A DNA stretch of 64,000 bases from Mycobacterium parmense. Its GTDB lineage: Bacteria > Actinomycetota > Actinomycetes > Mycobacteriales > Mycobacteriaceae. Of the stretch, positions 8,544 through 17,999 are shown piece after piece; the stretch's first letter is position 1, and every line of letters starts with the position of its first letter. The notes beneath the pieces were generated by a model. The model saw only the letters and a program-made list of their open reading frames with translations, had not been told where the DNA came from and made no database searches. The translations under genes were made by a program, and so were the position numbers. The DNA is taken from positions 1,054,001-1,118,000 of the forward strand of contig NZ_AP022614.1 of NCBI RefSeq assembly GCF_010730575.1, in the 5' to 3' direction.

Positions 8544-9278
8544 CTAACTTTCCGCGGCGCGCGCCAAATCCGCGGTAGCCGAACGCAATTGGCTGGCAGA
8601 ATGAAGCGGGGCCGCAAAGCCGACGCGGACGTCCACCGTGCCGCTCGCCGCGTGCACGCGCAGGTCCAGGCCGTAGCGGTCGATGCCGGTACAGGTCGCG
8701 GCCTCGGCGTCGGGGCAGCCGCCGAACGCCCGGGCCATGGCCGCCAGGGCGTCGGCGTGGTCGGCGTTGAGGTGCGCGATGGCCCGCGCCGCGGCCGGGG
8801 AGACCGGGTCGGGCGAGGCGGCGTCATACTGTTCGCCGCTGACCGAGTCCACGCGGGCGTATCCGCCGACCCAGCGCACCCGGTGAACGCGCAGCACCCA
8901 CAGGGTGAAGTCACTGAAGTCGAGATAGACACCGGCGCCCGGCACCGCCTCCCGGTACGCCGCGCGGGCCGCGTCGCGTTCGGCGGCCGAGGGCCGAAAC
9001 ACCCGGCCGGCCAGCGTGATACGACCGACAGCGAGCGGGTCGGCGTCACTGCTGGCCGCGACGATCGACATGCTGGCCCGCGGGTCGGCCGCGAGGTTGC
9101 GGCCGTGCTCGGCCAGATCCGACACGCACAGCACCGGCGCCCCGCCCAGCAGTCCGTACGCCACGTATGACGCCCAGGGATCGCCGTCGGCGGTCAGGGT
9201 CGCCAGCGTCGCGGCGTTGGTTCCGGCAGCGATCGTGCGTGCCTGCTCGGCGGCAGACGGGCGGGCGGTGTTGTGCAC
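8544..9278 (-). CDS. PPOX-fold / DUF2470 protein (HugZ-like)
   Basis: 244-aa protein with an N-terminal pyridoxamine-phosphate-oxidase-like split barrel (LATLTADGDPWASYVAYG, then RASMSIVA) and a C-terminal DUF2470 region (AIAHLNADHADAL). This two-domain form is typical of HugZ-like heme-handling or flavin/F420-binding proteins. GTG at 9276-9278 is the first start after the FKBP gene's stop, which lies 38 bases upstream. It is cytoplasmic. A heme-related role is possible but not shown by the sequence. Confidence 0.8.
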   Translation of the reverse strand: MHNTARPSAAEQARTIAAGTNAATLATLTADGDPWASYVAYGLLGGAPVLCVSDLAEHGRNLAADPRASMSIVAASSDADPLAVGRITLAGRVFRPSAAERDAARAAYREAVPGAGVYLDFSDFTLWVLRVHRVRWVGGYARVDSVSGEQYDAASPDPVSPAAARAIAHLNADHADALAAMARAFGGCPDAEAATCTGIDRYGLDLRVHAASGTVDVRVGFAAPLHSASQLRSATADLARAAES

Positions 9279-9316
9279 AAACGCGACGCTACTTTCTTTC
9301 GCGCCGAACGTGGGCC

Positions 9317-9877
9317 TCAGGCCGAGGCGCTGAGTATCTTGATCGCGAAGACCAGCGTGTCGCCCGGCCGGATTCCGGCGCTGGGCTGACCGTTGGGGTA
9401 GCCGTCCGCCGACGTCATGGCGACGCCGACGGTGGAGCCGACCTTTTGCCCCGCGATGGCCTTCTGGAAGCCCGGCACGACTCCGCCGAGCGGGAAGTCG
9501 ACCGGAGCGCCCCGCTGGTAGCTGCTGTCGAAGACCGAGCCGTCGCGCCCGTTGACACCCATGTAGCAGACGGAGACGGTGGCCGTCGGCGCGACGACCG
9601 GGCCGTCCCCGGCCCGCAGGGTGTGCACCTGGGTCTGCGTCACGCTGAACGGTGTGGTCACGTTGATGCTCGGAGCGGTCGTATCCGTGGATCCGGTGAC
9701 GGCGATGCTGCCCGTCGTGCCGGCGAGCGTCCAGTCGGGTGTGCCACCCGCCTGCGGCGGGGCCGTTGGGCATGAGGCGGCCGCGGTCGCCTTGCCCGAG
9801 GCATCGAGCATCAGACCGATTGCGGCAACACAGGCCGCGAACGCGACCGCATAGGGATACACCTTCGAGGAATTCAC
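9317..9877 (-). CDS. Secreted FKBP-type peptidyl-prolyl isomerase
   Basis: 186-aa exported protein. An N-terminal hydrophobic signal region (AYAVAFAACVAAIGLML type) is followed by a linker and a C-terminal FKBP domain with VSVCYMGVNGRDGSVFDSSYQRG, PLGGVVPGFQKAI and PGDTLVFAIKI. The family catalyses cis-trans isomerisation of X-Pro bonds in exported proteins. Starts are GTG at 9877 or GTG at 9886; no ribosome-binding site settles this. A lipobox is not convincing (FAAC within the hydrophobic core). Confidence 0.85.
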   Translation of the reverse strand: MNSSKVYPYAVAFAACVAAIGLMLDASGKATAAASCPTAPPQAGGTPDWTLAGTTGSIAVTGSTDTTAPSINVTTPFSVTQTQVHTLRAGDGPVVAPTATVSVCYMGVNGRDGSVFDSSYQRGAPVDFPLGGVVPGFQKAIAGQKVGSTVGVAMTSADGYPNGQPSAGIRPGDTLVFAIKILSASA

Positions 9878-9994
9878 CGCCGCCACGCTACAGCCACTGA
9901 CGGGCGCGGCCGCCGGCCGAGTCGTGTTTGCACCGCGCGCTTGACCCGCACGCCCCGATTCGGTTCGAATGTTGCCAGCACGAGGGGAGCCCAG

Positions 9995-10315
9995 ATGAGA
10001 GCAATCGTTCGCCGTTTGGTCATCGCCGTCATGATGGCGATCACCTCGATGGCATCCGTGGCGGTGGTGCTGCCCGCAGTGAGTTCCGCCGACTGCGGTG
10101 ACGGCGAATGGTGGGACCCCACGGGCAAGGTCTGCCGCCCGCTCGGGGTCGGGCCGCAGCCCCTGGCATGCGACCCGGGTCAGTGGTGGGACCCGACGGC
10201 GAATGTATGCCGACCCCTCGGAGTCGGGCCGCAACCGCTGGCGTGCGACAACGGTTGGTGGTGGGATCCGGGCGCCAACGTGTGCCGGCCGCCGGTGGTT
10301 CCGCCGTCCGGCTAG
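9995..10315 (+). CDS. Secreted protein with three tandem WWDP cysteine repeats
   Basis: 106-aa predicted secreted protein. The signal peptide (MRAIVRRL, hydrophobic core, ending near SSADC) is followed by three near-identical repeats of about 24 residues. Each has the pattern C-D/G-x(2-3)-W-W-D-P-x4-V-C-R-P, and the first two are joined by LGVGPQPLA. Each repeat carries two Cys, so one disulfide per repeat is plausible. The ATG has AGGGGAG about seven bases upstream. I do not recognise a function. Tight repeat identity suggests recent duplication or selection for a repeated binding surface. Confidence 0.75.
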   Translation: MRAIVRRLVIAVMMAITSMASVAVVLPAVSSADCGDGEWWDPTGKVCRPLGVGPQPLACDPGQWWDPTANVCRPLGVGPQPLACDNGWWWDPGANVCRPPVVPPSG

Positions 10316-10446
10316 GACAGACTGGGACGTGACCGGCCGGCCGAGTCTCATGACGGTTTCGGTTGGGCAAAGTTCGTGCAGCGGTCCTGCAGCGCGCCCG
10401 CGATCCGCGAACCGATATCGCACGTCTGGCGCTACCGTGGGCTGCT

Positions 10447-10875
10447 ATGGGCCGACTGGACAGATTTGTGAAGCGCTGGCGCACAGCGCTTCACGTAGTC
10501 GTGTCGGCGTCGGTCGTTGCCATCCTCGGGCTCGGGGTCAGCCCCGCGGCTCATGCGGCTGCGGCCTCGGCGACGTTGCAGGTACAACACGCGTGGCAGA
10601 CCGGCTTCATCGCCCGTTTCGTCGTCACCAACTCGAGCATGGTGCAGATGCCCGACTGGCGCCTCGATTTCGACTTGCCGGTGGGAGAAACCGTCTCGCA
10701 CACGTGGAACAGCAACTTCACCCAGACCGGCACGCACGTGGTGATCACTCCGGCGAACTGGAATCACACCATCGCACCGGGCGGCTCGGCCACGGGTGGG
10801 ATGCGGGGGGTGCTGATCGGTGCCTTTTCGCCGCCGTCGAATTGTGTGCTCAACGGGCAATACCCTTGCACCTAG
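10447..10875 (+). CDS. Secreted CBM2 (cellulose/chitin-binding) protein, Rv1987-like
   Basis: 142-aa exported protein: basic N-terminus (MGRLDRFVKRWRTAL), hydrophobic core, signal cleavage near AHAAA, then one carbohydrate-binding module of family 2. The module shows the usual tryptophans (HAWQTGF, PDWRLDF, HTWNSNF, PANWNHT) and the GGSATGG turn. It ends NGQYPCT as I recall for the M. tuberculosis protein Rv1987. There is no catalytic domain, so polysaccharide binding rather than hydrolysis is expected. The ATG at 10447 gives the right length. Confidence 0.85.
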   Translation: MGRLDRFVKRWRTALHVVVSASVVAILGLGVSPAAHAAAASATLQVQHAWQTGFIARFVVTNSSMVQMPDWRLDFDLPVGETVSHTWNSNFTQTGTHVVITPANWNHTIAPGGSATGGMRGVLIGAFSPPSNCVLNGQYPCT

Positions 10876-11881
10876 CGCATGTCGCGCGGCGAACGCGTCG
10901 CGCTCTGCCTGGTCGGTCAAACGCGTTGGACCGCAGCCGTAACCGCCGCTGAGCTCGCCGCGGATCCGGCATGCGGCCCCGCCCCGGTTGACTAGTTCGC
11001 TCCTGCGTCGGACGGTACCGCTGCCGTGGGGATGGCGTTGTCGATGAGCATGACTGCGATGGCGGCGGCGGTGGCGAAGCTTTCGCTGTTGAGGACTCGG
11101 TGGCGGGCGGCACGGCAGCGATCTGACGAGGGAACAGAGGGATAATGATGACTTCCTTTGCCCCGCACACCGACGCAGTCAAATTCTTCGTCGACTGCAT
11201 GCCTCTTTCCGGAATCCTCGCCGAGGACGTGGTGCTGTACGGCTCGCTCGGAAATGGGTTGATCACGGGTCGCGTGGTTGAAACGGCGCGAGCATTTTGG
11301 CGACCGCAGACGGCACCGCAACCTCTAACACGGTTGCGCGACAACCCGTTACGCGCCGTGCCAACGCGATTGATCACGCGAGGTAGTGGTGGCGGTGGCG
11401 GCGGGGAGCTGCCAATAGTAAATGACCTGTCGTGGCTTATTTCCGCGCGTTTCTGGCTGTTTGAGAGTGAGGGCCGCTGAGCCCGGTTCCTACACCGGTC
11501 CGGGCCCCGATGAGGGCGGTAGCGCAGGCGTGCGGATCGGGCGAGGCCCCCAACTGCGGTTTAGCCGTGACCGCGATCAGCGGTGTCCGTGGTCGGGTCC
11601 GGCCGACATGGCCATAACTGTCCAGCAAAGGCCTGTGACCCGTATTCTCCACGCAGGCGCGAAACAACGCCCAAATTGCGCGAGAAGCCTGCCCCTCGGC
11701 CATCCAGGACGGGCTGCTCGCAAGGACGGGATCGTGCCGCAAAGGGGGGTGACATGCAGACGATGGGTGCTCCTCGCAGAGCCCGCCGATCTCGGATGAC
11801 TCCTGGCCCGCTCGGCTGGGCGCCAACCATCCGATCGCCTCCCATGAAGAGCCCACACAAGTAACAAAGGAGAATAGAGAA
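10876..11881. other. About 1 kb with no convincing gene
   Basis: Open frames of 110-180 codons occur on both strands (for example 11145-11480 plus and 10850-11377 minus), but none has a recognisable domain, a consistent ribosome-binding site or a clear codon bias. It may be decayed sequence. A strong ribosome-binding site (AAAGGAG) lies at its right end for the LpqH-like gene. Confidence 0.5.
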
Positions 11882-12295
11882 ATGAAACATCGGTTCGTCT
11901 TGGCTGCCGTGGGGGCGCTGACCGCTGCCGCCTCGACCGCTTGTCCACAAACAGGCAACTGGGTATCCTCGGCGGATGCCGGCACCGTTCAACTGACCGT
12001 CGACGGCCAACGGCAAGCCGTCCAAGGCGCGGTCTCGTGCACCGATGCCGGCAATTCCTCGACAGTCATCAACGTCGGAAGCCAGATCGAGGCTGAGGTA
12101 TTCGGCACCGGCAACGTCACCAGTGTCGGTTTGCACACCGACGCCGTTAACTTGCAGTACTTCAAAGGTGGCTACGGTCCCGGTGATGCCTCGGCCACCG
12201 TGGCGGGCAAGACCTACACGATCACCGGCCACATAACCGGCAGTGGCCTTAATGGGGCCCTCAAGCCCTTCGAACTCGATGTAACGTGCCCCTAA
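11882..12295 (+). CDS. LpqH (19-kDa antigen)-family lipoprotein
   Basis: 137-aa lipoprotein. The signal peptide ends at the lipobox STAC, with Cys21 as the lipidation site, and the remainder matches the mycobacterial 19-kDa lipoprotein fold (GTVQLTVDGQRQAV, TVAGKTYTITGHITG, ending LDVTCP). AAAGGAG lies about nine bases upstream of the ATG. Related lipoproteins are surface-exposed and TLR2-active. This is a divergent paralogue, because the threonine-rich linker of classical LpqH is short here. Confidence 0.85.
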   Translation: MKHRFVLAAVGALTAAASTACPQTGNWVSSADAGTVQLTVDGQRQAVQGAVSCTDAGNSSTVINVGSQIEAEVFGTGNVTSVGLHTDAVNLQYFKGGYGPGDASATVAGKTYTITGHITGSGLNGALKPFELDVTCP

Positions 12296-12482
12296 GCCAT
12301 CCGCCGTTTTATGTCAGCGGCGTGAGACAACCGGGCTACAAGCTGGACGATCCGCTGAAGTTGGCGAATCGCTGGTCAACTCCAAACGCCGCCTTGGTAA
12401 TCGAGAACGAGCAACTCAGCATCGACGGGAACAGGTAGGCCACAAAGCACCAGTAAGAGCCACCGCTGCGCAAGGAGTTCGG

Positions 12483-13322
12483 ATGATTCCGTTACACGAC
12501 AGCATTCCGGGGCGCCGGTTCCCGACCGTCAACACCGCGCTGATTGTCGTGAACTTTGCCGTGTTTCTGTTTTACGAGTTAACGAACAAAGACGCAATTG
12601 GTCAGGCGTCCTTCTTTCCCTGCGATATCACCAACGCCTGCCACCTCGGCCTACCATGGGCCATCAGCTGGATCACGTCGATGTTCATGCATGCCGGTTG
12701 GATTCACATCCTGGGCAACATGCTGTTTCTGCTGATCTTCGGCAACAACGTTGAGGATGCTTTCGGGCGGCTCGGTTATCTGGCCTTTTACCTCGCAGGC
12801 GGACTCGCCGGCACGATTTTGCAGACCGCGGTGACCCTGCTGTTCGGCACGACGGCCGACGCCCGAGAAGCGAATCTGGGTGCCAGCGGCGCCATCGCGG
12901 CGGTGCTCGGCGCCTATATCGTGCTCTATCCCAAGTCGCGGATCTTCGGGCTCATAGGCTGGATCCCGCTCAGCGTCCCCGCGTGGTTCTGTCTCGGTCT
13001 CTGGTTTGTGTTGCAGTTGTTCGCCGGCGGCTCGGCGCGGATCCACCCGGGCGCGGCCGGCGGCGGCGGTGTGGCATTCTTCGCCCATATCGGGGGGTTC
13101 GCCTTCGGCGCGTTCGTGGTATTAATCCTCACCCGCGCCAGACCAAGTTACCTTCGACCCGACGACCAAGCCCAAGCACGACCGCCGCGATGGCACGACA
13201 ATCCTTTGTCCACGAAGGACAGCGCGCCTGCGGCCCCGAGGACGTCCATGACCGTGGCGCCGCCGAGGGGGGCAGATGGCCCACAGGAGTCGACAAATGA
13301 CGGACCGCGGCCTTGGCGGTGA
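12483..13322 (+). CDS. Rhomboid-family intramembrane serine protease
   Basis: 279-aa polytopic protein. The catalytic serine is Ser135 in NLGASGAI and the partner histidine is His202 in FFAHIGGF. HILGNM on an earlier helix is the family's HxxxN motif. A polar 70-residue tail follows the last membrane segment and is probably cytoplasmic and disordered. Rhomboids cleave membrane proteins within the bilayer. The gene stands alone between the LpqH-like lipoprotein and a convergent membrane protein. Substrate unknown. Confidence 0.9.
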   Translation: MIPLHDSIPGRRFPTVNTALIVVNFAVFLFYELTNKDAIGQASFFPCDITNACHLGLPWAISWITSMFMHAGWIHILGNMLFLLIFGNNVEDAFGRLGYLAFYLAGGLAGTILQTAVTLLFGTTADAREANLGASGAIAAVLGAYIVLYPKSRIFGLIGWIPLSVPAWFCLGLWFVLQLFAGGSARIHPGAAGGGGVAFFAHIGGFAFGAFVVLILTRARPSYLRPDDQAQARPPRWHDNPLSTKDSAPAAPRTSMTVAPPRGADGPQESTNDGPRPWR

Positions 13323-13345
13323 TCGACCACGGCGCGTCTTTGCTG

Positions 13346-13373
13346 CGGCTTGGCGGCTTGGCGGCTTGGCGGC
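13346..13373. repeat. 8-base tandem repeat (CGGCTTGG, three copies plus part)
   Basis: Three direct copies of CGGCTTGG followed by a partial copy, 24 bases downstream of the rhomboid stop. The repeat looks prone to slipped-strand length change. No gene is read through it. Confidence 0.6.
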
Positions 13374-13533
13374 GAAGTGTTTTTCGCGTAGAACGGTTGC
13401 GCCACCGGGTCACGTATCCGTGGTCGGCGACGATGAGCTCGCCATCCGGGGCACTCAGATGGAATCGAAACTCACCAGCGTGATCCTTCTCGATCTCGAA
13501 CTTGACTGCCGATAGTATTCGTCGGCTCGTATT

Positions 13534-14043
13534 TCAATTACCGAATCCATTCGGAGACAGTGGTGGTACTGGCGCATGCTGAGGCGGCGCCGGCGAGTTC
13601 ACCTCACCAATGATGTACAAGACTGTGCAGACATAGGCTACAAGCAGGGCCATGACAACCCACTTTATGATGCGTTGACGCTGAGTAATCTCGTGCTGAA
13701 CTGAAGAGATCTCTCCCTGTCGGTCGACCGACACGGTGTATACGGGAGGTTTTTTTCGAAGCGCCCACCACCAAAACGGCAAATACAAGCCGCAGCTAAT
13801 ACATGTCAATACGAGGGCGGCCAGGTTGGCGACGACGAGATTGTAATCCGGACCAGTCGACACGACACCTTTAAATCGCCCTCGCTCTACGACTTTCGGA
13901 CCTCTCGCGCTCAGCGTGACCAAGCCCCCGGCACCTACAGAGCCGAGAAACGAGGTCGGCCTCGTCAGACGGTCCAGCTCCTCGGAAAGAAGCCGCTCCC
14001 GCTCGTGGGCGGGCAGCTGATCAGGTGCGGGACACGCGCTCAT
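13534..14043 (-). CDS. Hypothetical membrane protein
   Basis: 169-aa protein with a polar N-terminal half, a hydrophobic segment around residues 70-95 (LVVANLAALVLTCISCGLYL) followed by a Trp cluster (FWWWALRKK), and a second segment near 128-145. The C-terminal tail is Pro-rich. No family recognised. Local GC appears lower than in neighbouring genes, so acquisition is possible. The ATG at 14043 follows 198 bases of non-coding sequence. Confidence 0.6.
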   Translation of the reverse strand: MSACPAPDQLPAHERERLLSEELDRLTRPTSFLGSVGAGGLVTLSARGPKVVERGRFKGVVSTGPDYNLVVANLAALVLTCISCGLYLPFWWWALRKKPPVYTVSVDRQGEISSVQHEITQRQRIIKWVVMALLVAYVCTVLYIIGEVNSPAPPQHAPVPPLSPNGFGN

Positions 14044-14241
14044 TGAAACGCCTTCGCGGTGAATGTGATATCCACGGGCGGGGACCCTCCGTCGCCTACC
14101 GGCGCCTGATTGCAGCTGTACTCAGCGCAGTATTGCACCTCGAAGCCCACGCACACATGATTTTCAATTAAACTCCCGACCGCATTGAGGTACTCTCAGT
14201 CGTTACTAATGCGCTCATCGCAAGCGGACGGGCGGCTTTGC

Positions 14242-15429
14242 TCATCTCCATTCCAACAGGGTCATACTTCCCGCTTGCTCCGACGCCTGAGGGACCAGTG
14301 TGACTTGTGCCGGCGGGTGGCCGCCGTCGGCGGCAACGAGGTAGAGGCCGAGGCCGCCGTGCCCACCCATGCGAGCGGCTTGGGTGCCCAACGATGTGAA
14401 CGCGACCTGGGTGTCGTCGGGGCTAGCGACCGCATCCTGAACCGGCAGGGCGTTGGCATCATCACCAACATGCTGGGGCAACAACAGCGTCTCCCTGCCG
14501 GTTTGGAGGCAGCCGTTCTGGTCGTGGCCCGTGATGGCGAGCTTCGCGATGTTCATCGCGTAGAGCCGTAGTATCGCGCCGGGGCCCAGCCAGTTCACGG
14601 TTGCATTCCGGTTCAGTGTAGGGCTCACGGGTTTGCAGCCGAACTGCATGGATCCGTCGGAGTCGATCCACGGGAAACCCCAAGCTTCGCGTTCAATCTG
14701 CGCCTTGACTTTCTGCGGGTTCGTCGTCGATCCGGCCAGGAGTTCGTAGATGTCCGAGTACGAGCTGTCCACCTCTTGGCGGTAATAGAAATTACCTTTG
14801 CGGTCGAAGCCGACGGAATATATTCCGCTCTGGTTGCCTACCCCGGGGGAGGGTGCCGCGTTCGGTGCGGCGGCGGTGAAATTTCCGCTGGTGTCTTGCC
14901 ACCCAGCGACGGAAGCCCCTTTGATCGTGCTCGTGACCGCAAGTTTCGTTAGGTCTGGCGACACCGCGAGAGTCGGGTTCATCACTGTGTCCGTGCTGGG
15001 CTTCGACAGGAATGTCGCGACGGCTGAATAGTTCCCGGAGCTGGGGTCGATGAATCCGTACGTCCGTTTACCTGTGGTGTTCACGGTGTCGACGGTCAAG
15101 ATCCCGGACATCACGCGGGGACCCGACGGTGTCGACGGCGCCGCGCTGCCACCGGTCGGCGACGCCGCAGTGGCGCCGCTGCCCGCCGCCGACGTCGAGG
15201 TGGCACTCCCGTTGGGTGCGGAGGCATGACCACCGGACGAGCACGCCGTTGCCACGAGAAGTGCTGCGGCCAAGACGATTAGGGTAGCGAACAACGAGTC
15301 GGCACCGGCTTTCGCACGCCGCGCGCGCGTTTCGCGCGCCATGCGGGTGGCAAAACTCGGCTCCCTGCCCATGGTCTTCGATGTGTGCACTTTCGCTGCT
15401 CCCGCCCGCGGATGTGTGAGGACTGTCAA
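14242..15429 (-). CDS. Hypothetical lipoprotein or membrane-anchored protein, beta-propeller-like
   Basis: 395-aa protein. After a charged N-terminus a hydrophobic stretch ends in the lipobox VATAC-S, then a long Ser/Thr/Ala/Gly linker. The rest contains blade-like repeats (TLAVSPDLTKLAVTS, SPDDTQVAFTSLG) that resemble PD40/TolB-type propellers. It is therefore probably an extracytoplasmic lipoprotein. The true start may be internal, just before the hydrophobic stretch (for example the Met after KTMGREP). Function unknown. Confidence 0.6.
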   Translation of the reverse strand: MTVLTHPRAGAAKVHTSKTMGREPSFATRMARETRARRAKAGADSLFATLIVLAAALLVATACSSGGHASAPNGSATSTSAAGSGATAASPTGGSAAPSTPSGPRVMSGILTVDTVNTTGKRTYGFIDPSSGNYSAVATFLSKPSTDTVMNPTLAVSPDLTKLAVTSTIKGASVAGWQDTSGNFTAAAPNAAPSPGVGNQSGIYSVGFDRKGNFYYRQEVDSSYSDIYELLAGSTTNPQKVKAQIEREAWGFPWIDSDGSMQFGCKPVSPTLNRNATVNWLGPGAILRLYAMNIAKLAITGHDQNGCLQTGRETLLLPQHVGDDANALPVQDAVASPDDTQVAFTSLGTQAARMGGHGGLGLYLVAADGGHPPAQVTLVPQASEQAGSMTLLEWR

Positions 15430-15699
15430 TGCCTATCACGCTGAAGCGTCAAAGCACTGAGATTCCTGAGAATGGGCGGCCCCGAGCGAAGTTACGCCAC
15501 CTCGCTGCGTGACCTGGACGATGCACCAGAGGGACACGCCTGGCACGCGGTCAGAAAGGTCCGCGCGAGCGCAGTGCCACGGCGCGAAGCTGCTCAACAA
15601 CGGTGCTGTGCGCACCGAAGCATCTCTGGTCTACTCATGTCTATGACCAGCAAAGAACCGCGATGGGACGTGCTGATCGGATACCGCGCCCAGCTGGAG

Positions 15700-16262
15700 C
15701 GTCCAGAAACGTCAGCGACGTCTCACCGACGTCGATGAGGTGATGCTCTCGCTGCATGCCCGTGGGTTGACCACCCGGGAGATCAGCGCCCGTTTCGCCG
15801 ACATGTACGGTGCGTCGGTGTCCAAGGACACCATCAGTCGGATCACCGACCGCGTCGTGGAGGAGATGACGGCCTGTGCGGCTCGAAGGTGCCCGCTCGA
15901 TCGCGCGGGACGTCAATCTCAATAGACCGCACGCATCGGTCAGCACCTTCTTGGCGCGGATTCCGTTGCGGGAGTTGCCGCTTCCATACCCGGCCGGATC
16001 GTGGCGGTCATAGCCCAGCTCGGAGAACTCCTCATCGAGGGCGGTTTCGATGACCGTCTTGGTCATCGCTTTGAGCAACCCACCCGGCCCGGTCAGCGCC
16101 ACGCCGGCCTCACGGGCCTGGCGCACCAACTCCCGGGCGACCTTGAGCTCGTCGACCTCACTGCTATCAGGGACATCGATCGCCGCCGTGGCAGCGGCCT
16201 TGACTTCAGCCCCGACACACCGGGGACGATCAGACCGTTTACACCCTTATTGCGACAGTCCC
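15700..16262. mobile_element. IS256-family transposase remnant with an internal inversion
   Basis: Two blocks of one IS256-type transposase lie in opposite orientations. The minus strand (about 16210 down to 15881) encodes the N-terminal part (SEVDELKVARELVRQ, LTGPGGLLKAMTKTVIE, DPAGYGSGNSRNG). The plus strand (15700-15880) encodes the next part (VQKRQRRLTDVDEVMLSL, TREISARFADMYGASVSK). In intact elements these are contiguous on one strand. The minus block also has a frameshift after TDACG. A terminus resembling the IS left end (GGGACTGTCGC type, read on minus) lies near 16262. The 3' half of the transposase is gone. Confidence 0.8.
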
Positions 16263-16346
16263 GTCGGACCCGAAGGTACTCTCATCGTCGGAAACTACCG
16301 CACCCATCCGCGGAGCCTATGATGATAGGTCGGTTCCGGTGTTTAG

Positions 16347-16718
16347 GTGGTTGTGGCGATGTGGCAGCAATTGTCAGGGTCGGAGCAATTCCGGTTCGTC
16401 GGGCTTTCTCTAGGGCTGCTGGCGGGTGTCTTGGCATTCATCATCGGCGCGATAATCGGCGACTTGGGGGGCTGGGTTCAGGCCGCGGCGGCGGCGTCAG
16501 TGTTTTTCACGTGTGCCTTACGACTGAACAAGTTGATCGCACGGGCTCGCGGCACGGACGCCCCGCTGACCGGCACGACCGAGATGCAGCCAGTCTCGCG
16601 CGTCAAGGCCGACGACGGATACTTCAAGAAGTGCGCGGCCTGTGGGAAATTCACCCGCGACGCGACGATGTGCAGGAGCTGTGGCCGAGACCTTACCGAT
16701 AGAGGGCACGGCAGATAA
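16347..16718 (+). CDS. Hypothetical membrane protein with C-terminal zinc ribbon
   Basis: 123-aa protein with two hydrophobic segments (about residues 16-40 and 44-57) and a C-terminal ribbon CAACGKFTRDATMCRSCG, a CxxC-x9-CxxC zinc-binding pattern. No named family recognised. It lies just beside the IS256 remnant but reads intact. An ATG four codons downstream of the first start is an alternative. Confidence 0.6.
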   Translation: MVVAMWQQLSGSEQFRFVGLSLGLLAGVLAFIIGAIIGDLGGWVQAAAAASVFFTCALRLNKLIARARGTDAPLTGTTEMQPVSRVKADDGYFKKCAACGKFTRDATMCRSCGRDLTDRGHGR

Positions 16719-16948
16719 AAGCGGTGCGGAAGCCGACGACCACGTCGGGCCCCCGCAAAACTGACGCGCACGAGAAGTCCACGAACGTGTGATGCCGCCA
16801 CTGCCAACATGTCCAGGTGGCGCTGCGACGCCAATCGACATTTTCTGTGACCGTGGACCACGCTCTCCGCAACGAGTCGTGATCCAGTTGCCCGATCGAT
16901 TTCCGCTATAAGAACGATCTAAAACAAAACGGCCACAACAACTTACAC

Positions 16949-17041
16949 AGTGCACTTGGGATGACCGCTGAGACGTTGCGCAGTTGGATCCGTCAGCATC
17001 AAGTCAACAGGCGGCGAGCGTGCCTAGTGACCTCGAGCGCC
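16949..17041 (+). pseudogene. IS3-family orfA fragment
   Basis: A short frame reading LGMTAETLRSWIRQHQV matches the helix-turn-helix region of IS3-family OrfA proteins. It is cut off on both sides and ends at a stop after about 30 codons. Only debris remains. Confidence 0.6.
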
Positions 17042-17145
17042 TAAGGACCGCTCGTGTTGCTGCGAGTATTGCTCTTCCTTGTTATCCACGCGCCGTGTAG
17101 GTCATAAGGGAACTGCTGAGGACCCCGAGGAACCCCTCCTGCACG

Positions 17146-17589
17146 TCAGTGCGCCGGGACGCTCTGGGGCGGGCCGGAGAAGATGAACCCGTAACCGTGG
17201 TCCATGTCCTGGTAGTTCTCGGCGAGCGGCTGCTGAGTGAGCATCACGCTCATGCGCTCGGTCGCCTCGCATCCCGGCCCTTCACCGGAAACCGGCCGGG
17301 CCCAGTCAAACCAGTGCGTCGCATCGGGACCGGGGTTGTTCTGGACGTTATTGGCGCCTTTGCCGCCCAGTTCCAGTACGCAATTGCCGTGGGTGATGCG
17401 CCCGATCACGCCCGTGTCGCCGGGGTGCCCCCAGGCCGACAGGTGGGCCGGGCCACCAGCGCCAGGAGTAGGGGGCGCCCCGTTGCCCGGGATGAATGTG
17501 CCGTCCCATTCCAGCGAATCGGCGTGTGCTGGTGAGGCGCAGACGATCCCCGCCGCCAGCACGGCGGGGATCAACGCTGTCGCGCGCAT
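17146..17589 (-). CDS. Secreted hypothetical protein
   Basis: 147-aa predicted secreted protein. The signal peptide (MRATALIPAVLAAGIVC) ends near AHADS. The mature part has two Cys (GNCVLEL, GPGCEAT) and no recognised domain. Its ATG shares one base with the stop of the preceding small secreted protein gene, so the two form a translationally coupled pair. Both are probably exported together. Function unknown. Confidence 0.65.
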   Translation of the reverse strand: MRATALIPAVLAAGIVCASPAHADSLEWDGTFIPGNGAPPTPGAGGPAHLSAWGHPGDTGVIGRITHGNCVLELGGKGANNVQNNPGPDATHWFDWARPVSGEGPGCEATERMSVMLTQQPLAENYQDMDHGYGFIFSGPPQSVPAH

Positions 17590-17822
17590 CAGCAGTTGTG
17601 CCCCGTGATGACGCAGATGTTGTGCGCCGGATCGCCCGTGCCCTGGTTGACGTTGGGCTGCGGCGGGGCGACCGTCGGCGTGTCTGGGGGAACCGGCGGA
17701 TCTATCGGGTCAGCCTGTGCCACCGGCGCGAATGCCAGTGCCGATCCGGCGGGAGCGGCCGTGCCTATGGAGACCACTGCTATGGCGATGCCGCCAGCGG
17801 CGATCGCGGTTTGTATTCTCAT
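17589..17822 (-). CDS. Small secreted Pro-rich protein
   Basis: 77-aa exported protein. The signal peptide begins MRIQTAIAAGG and ends near AQAD; the mature part is Pro-rich (DPPVPPDTPTVAPPQP) and ends with two Cys (NICVITGHNC). ATG at 17820-17822 has GAAGGA about six bases upstream; an upstream start would add 21 unlikely codons. Coupled (one-base overlap) to the next secreted protein gene. Function unknown. Confidence 0.65.
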   Translation of the reverse strand: MRIQTAIAAGGIAIAVVSIGTAAPAGSALAFAPVAQADPIDPPVPPDTPTVAPPQPNVNQGTGDPAHNICVITGHNC

Positions 17823-17999
17823 GTTGATTCCTTCGTTTAGTGACCGTCTGGACCGGATTGCCGATGTGCGGGCAAACGGGAGCATATGCTCCGTGCGCCC
17901 TAGATTGCGAAGAATTGGCCGACTGCCCGTGCTCCGTCCACCCCTGTGCGTTCGCCGCTCCCCATGCTTTAAGTCGTCGTCATCGTCACCGGGATCGCC

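Noticed and set aside
11145..11480. 111-codon frame with GSGGGGGG stretch
   Set aside because: No ribosome-binding site, domain or neighbour support; left as unassigned sequence.
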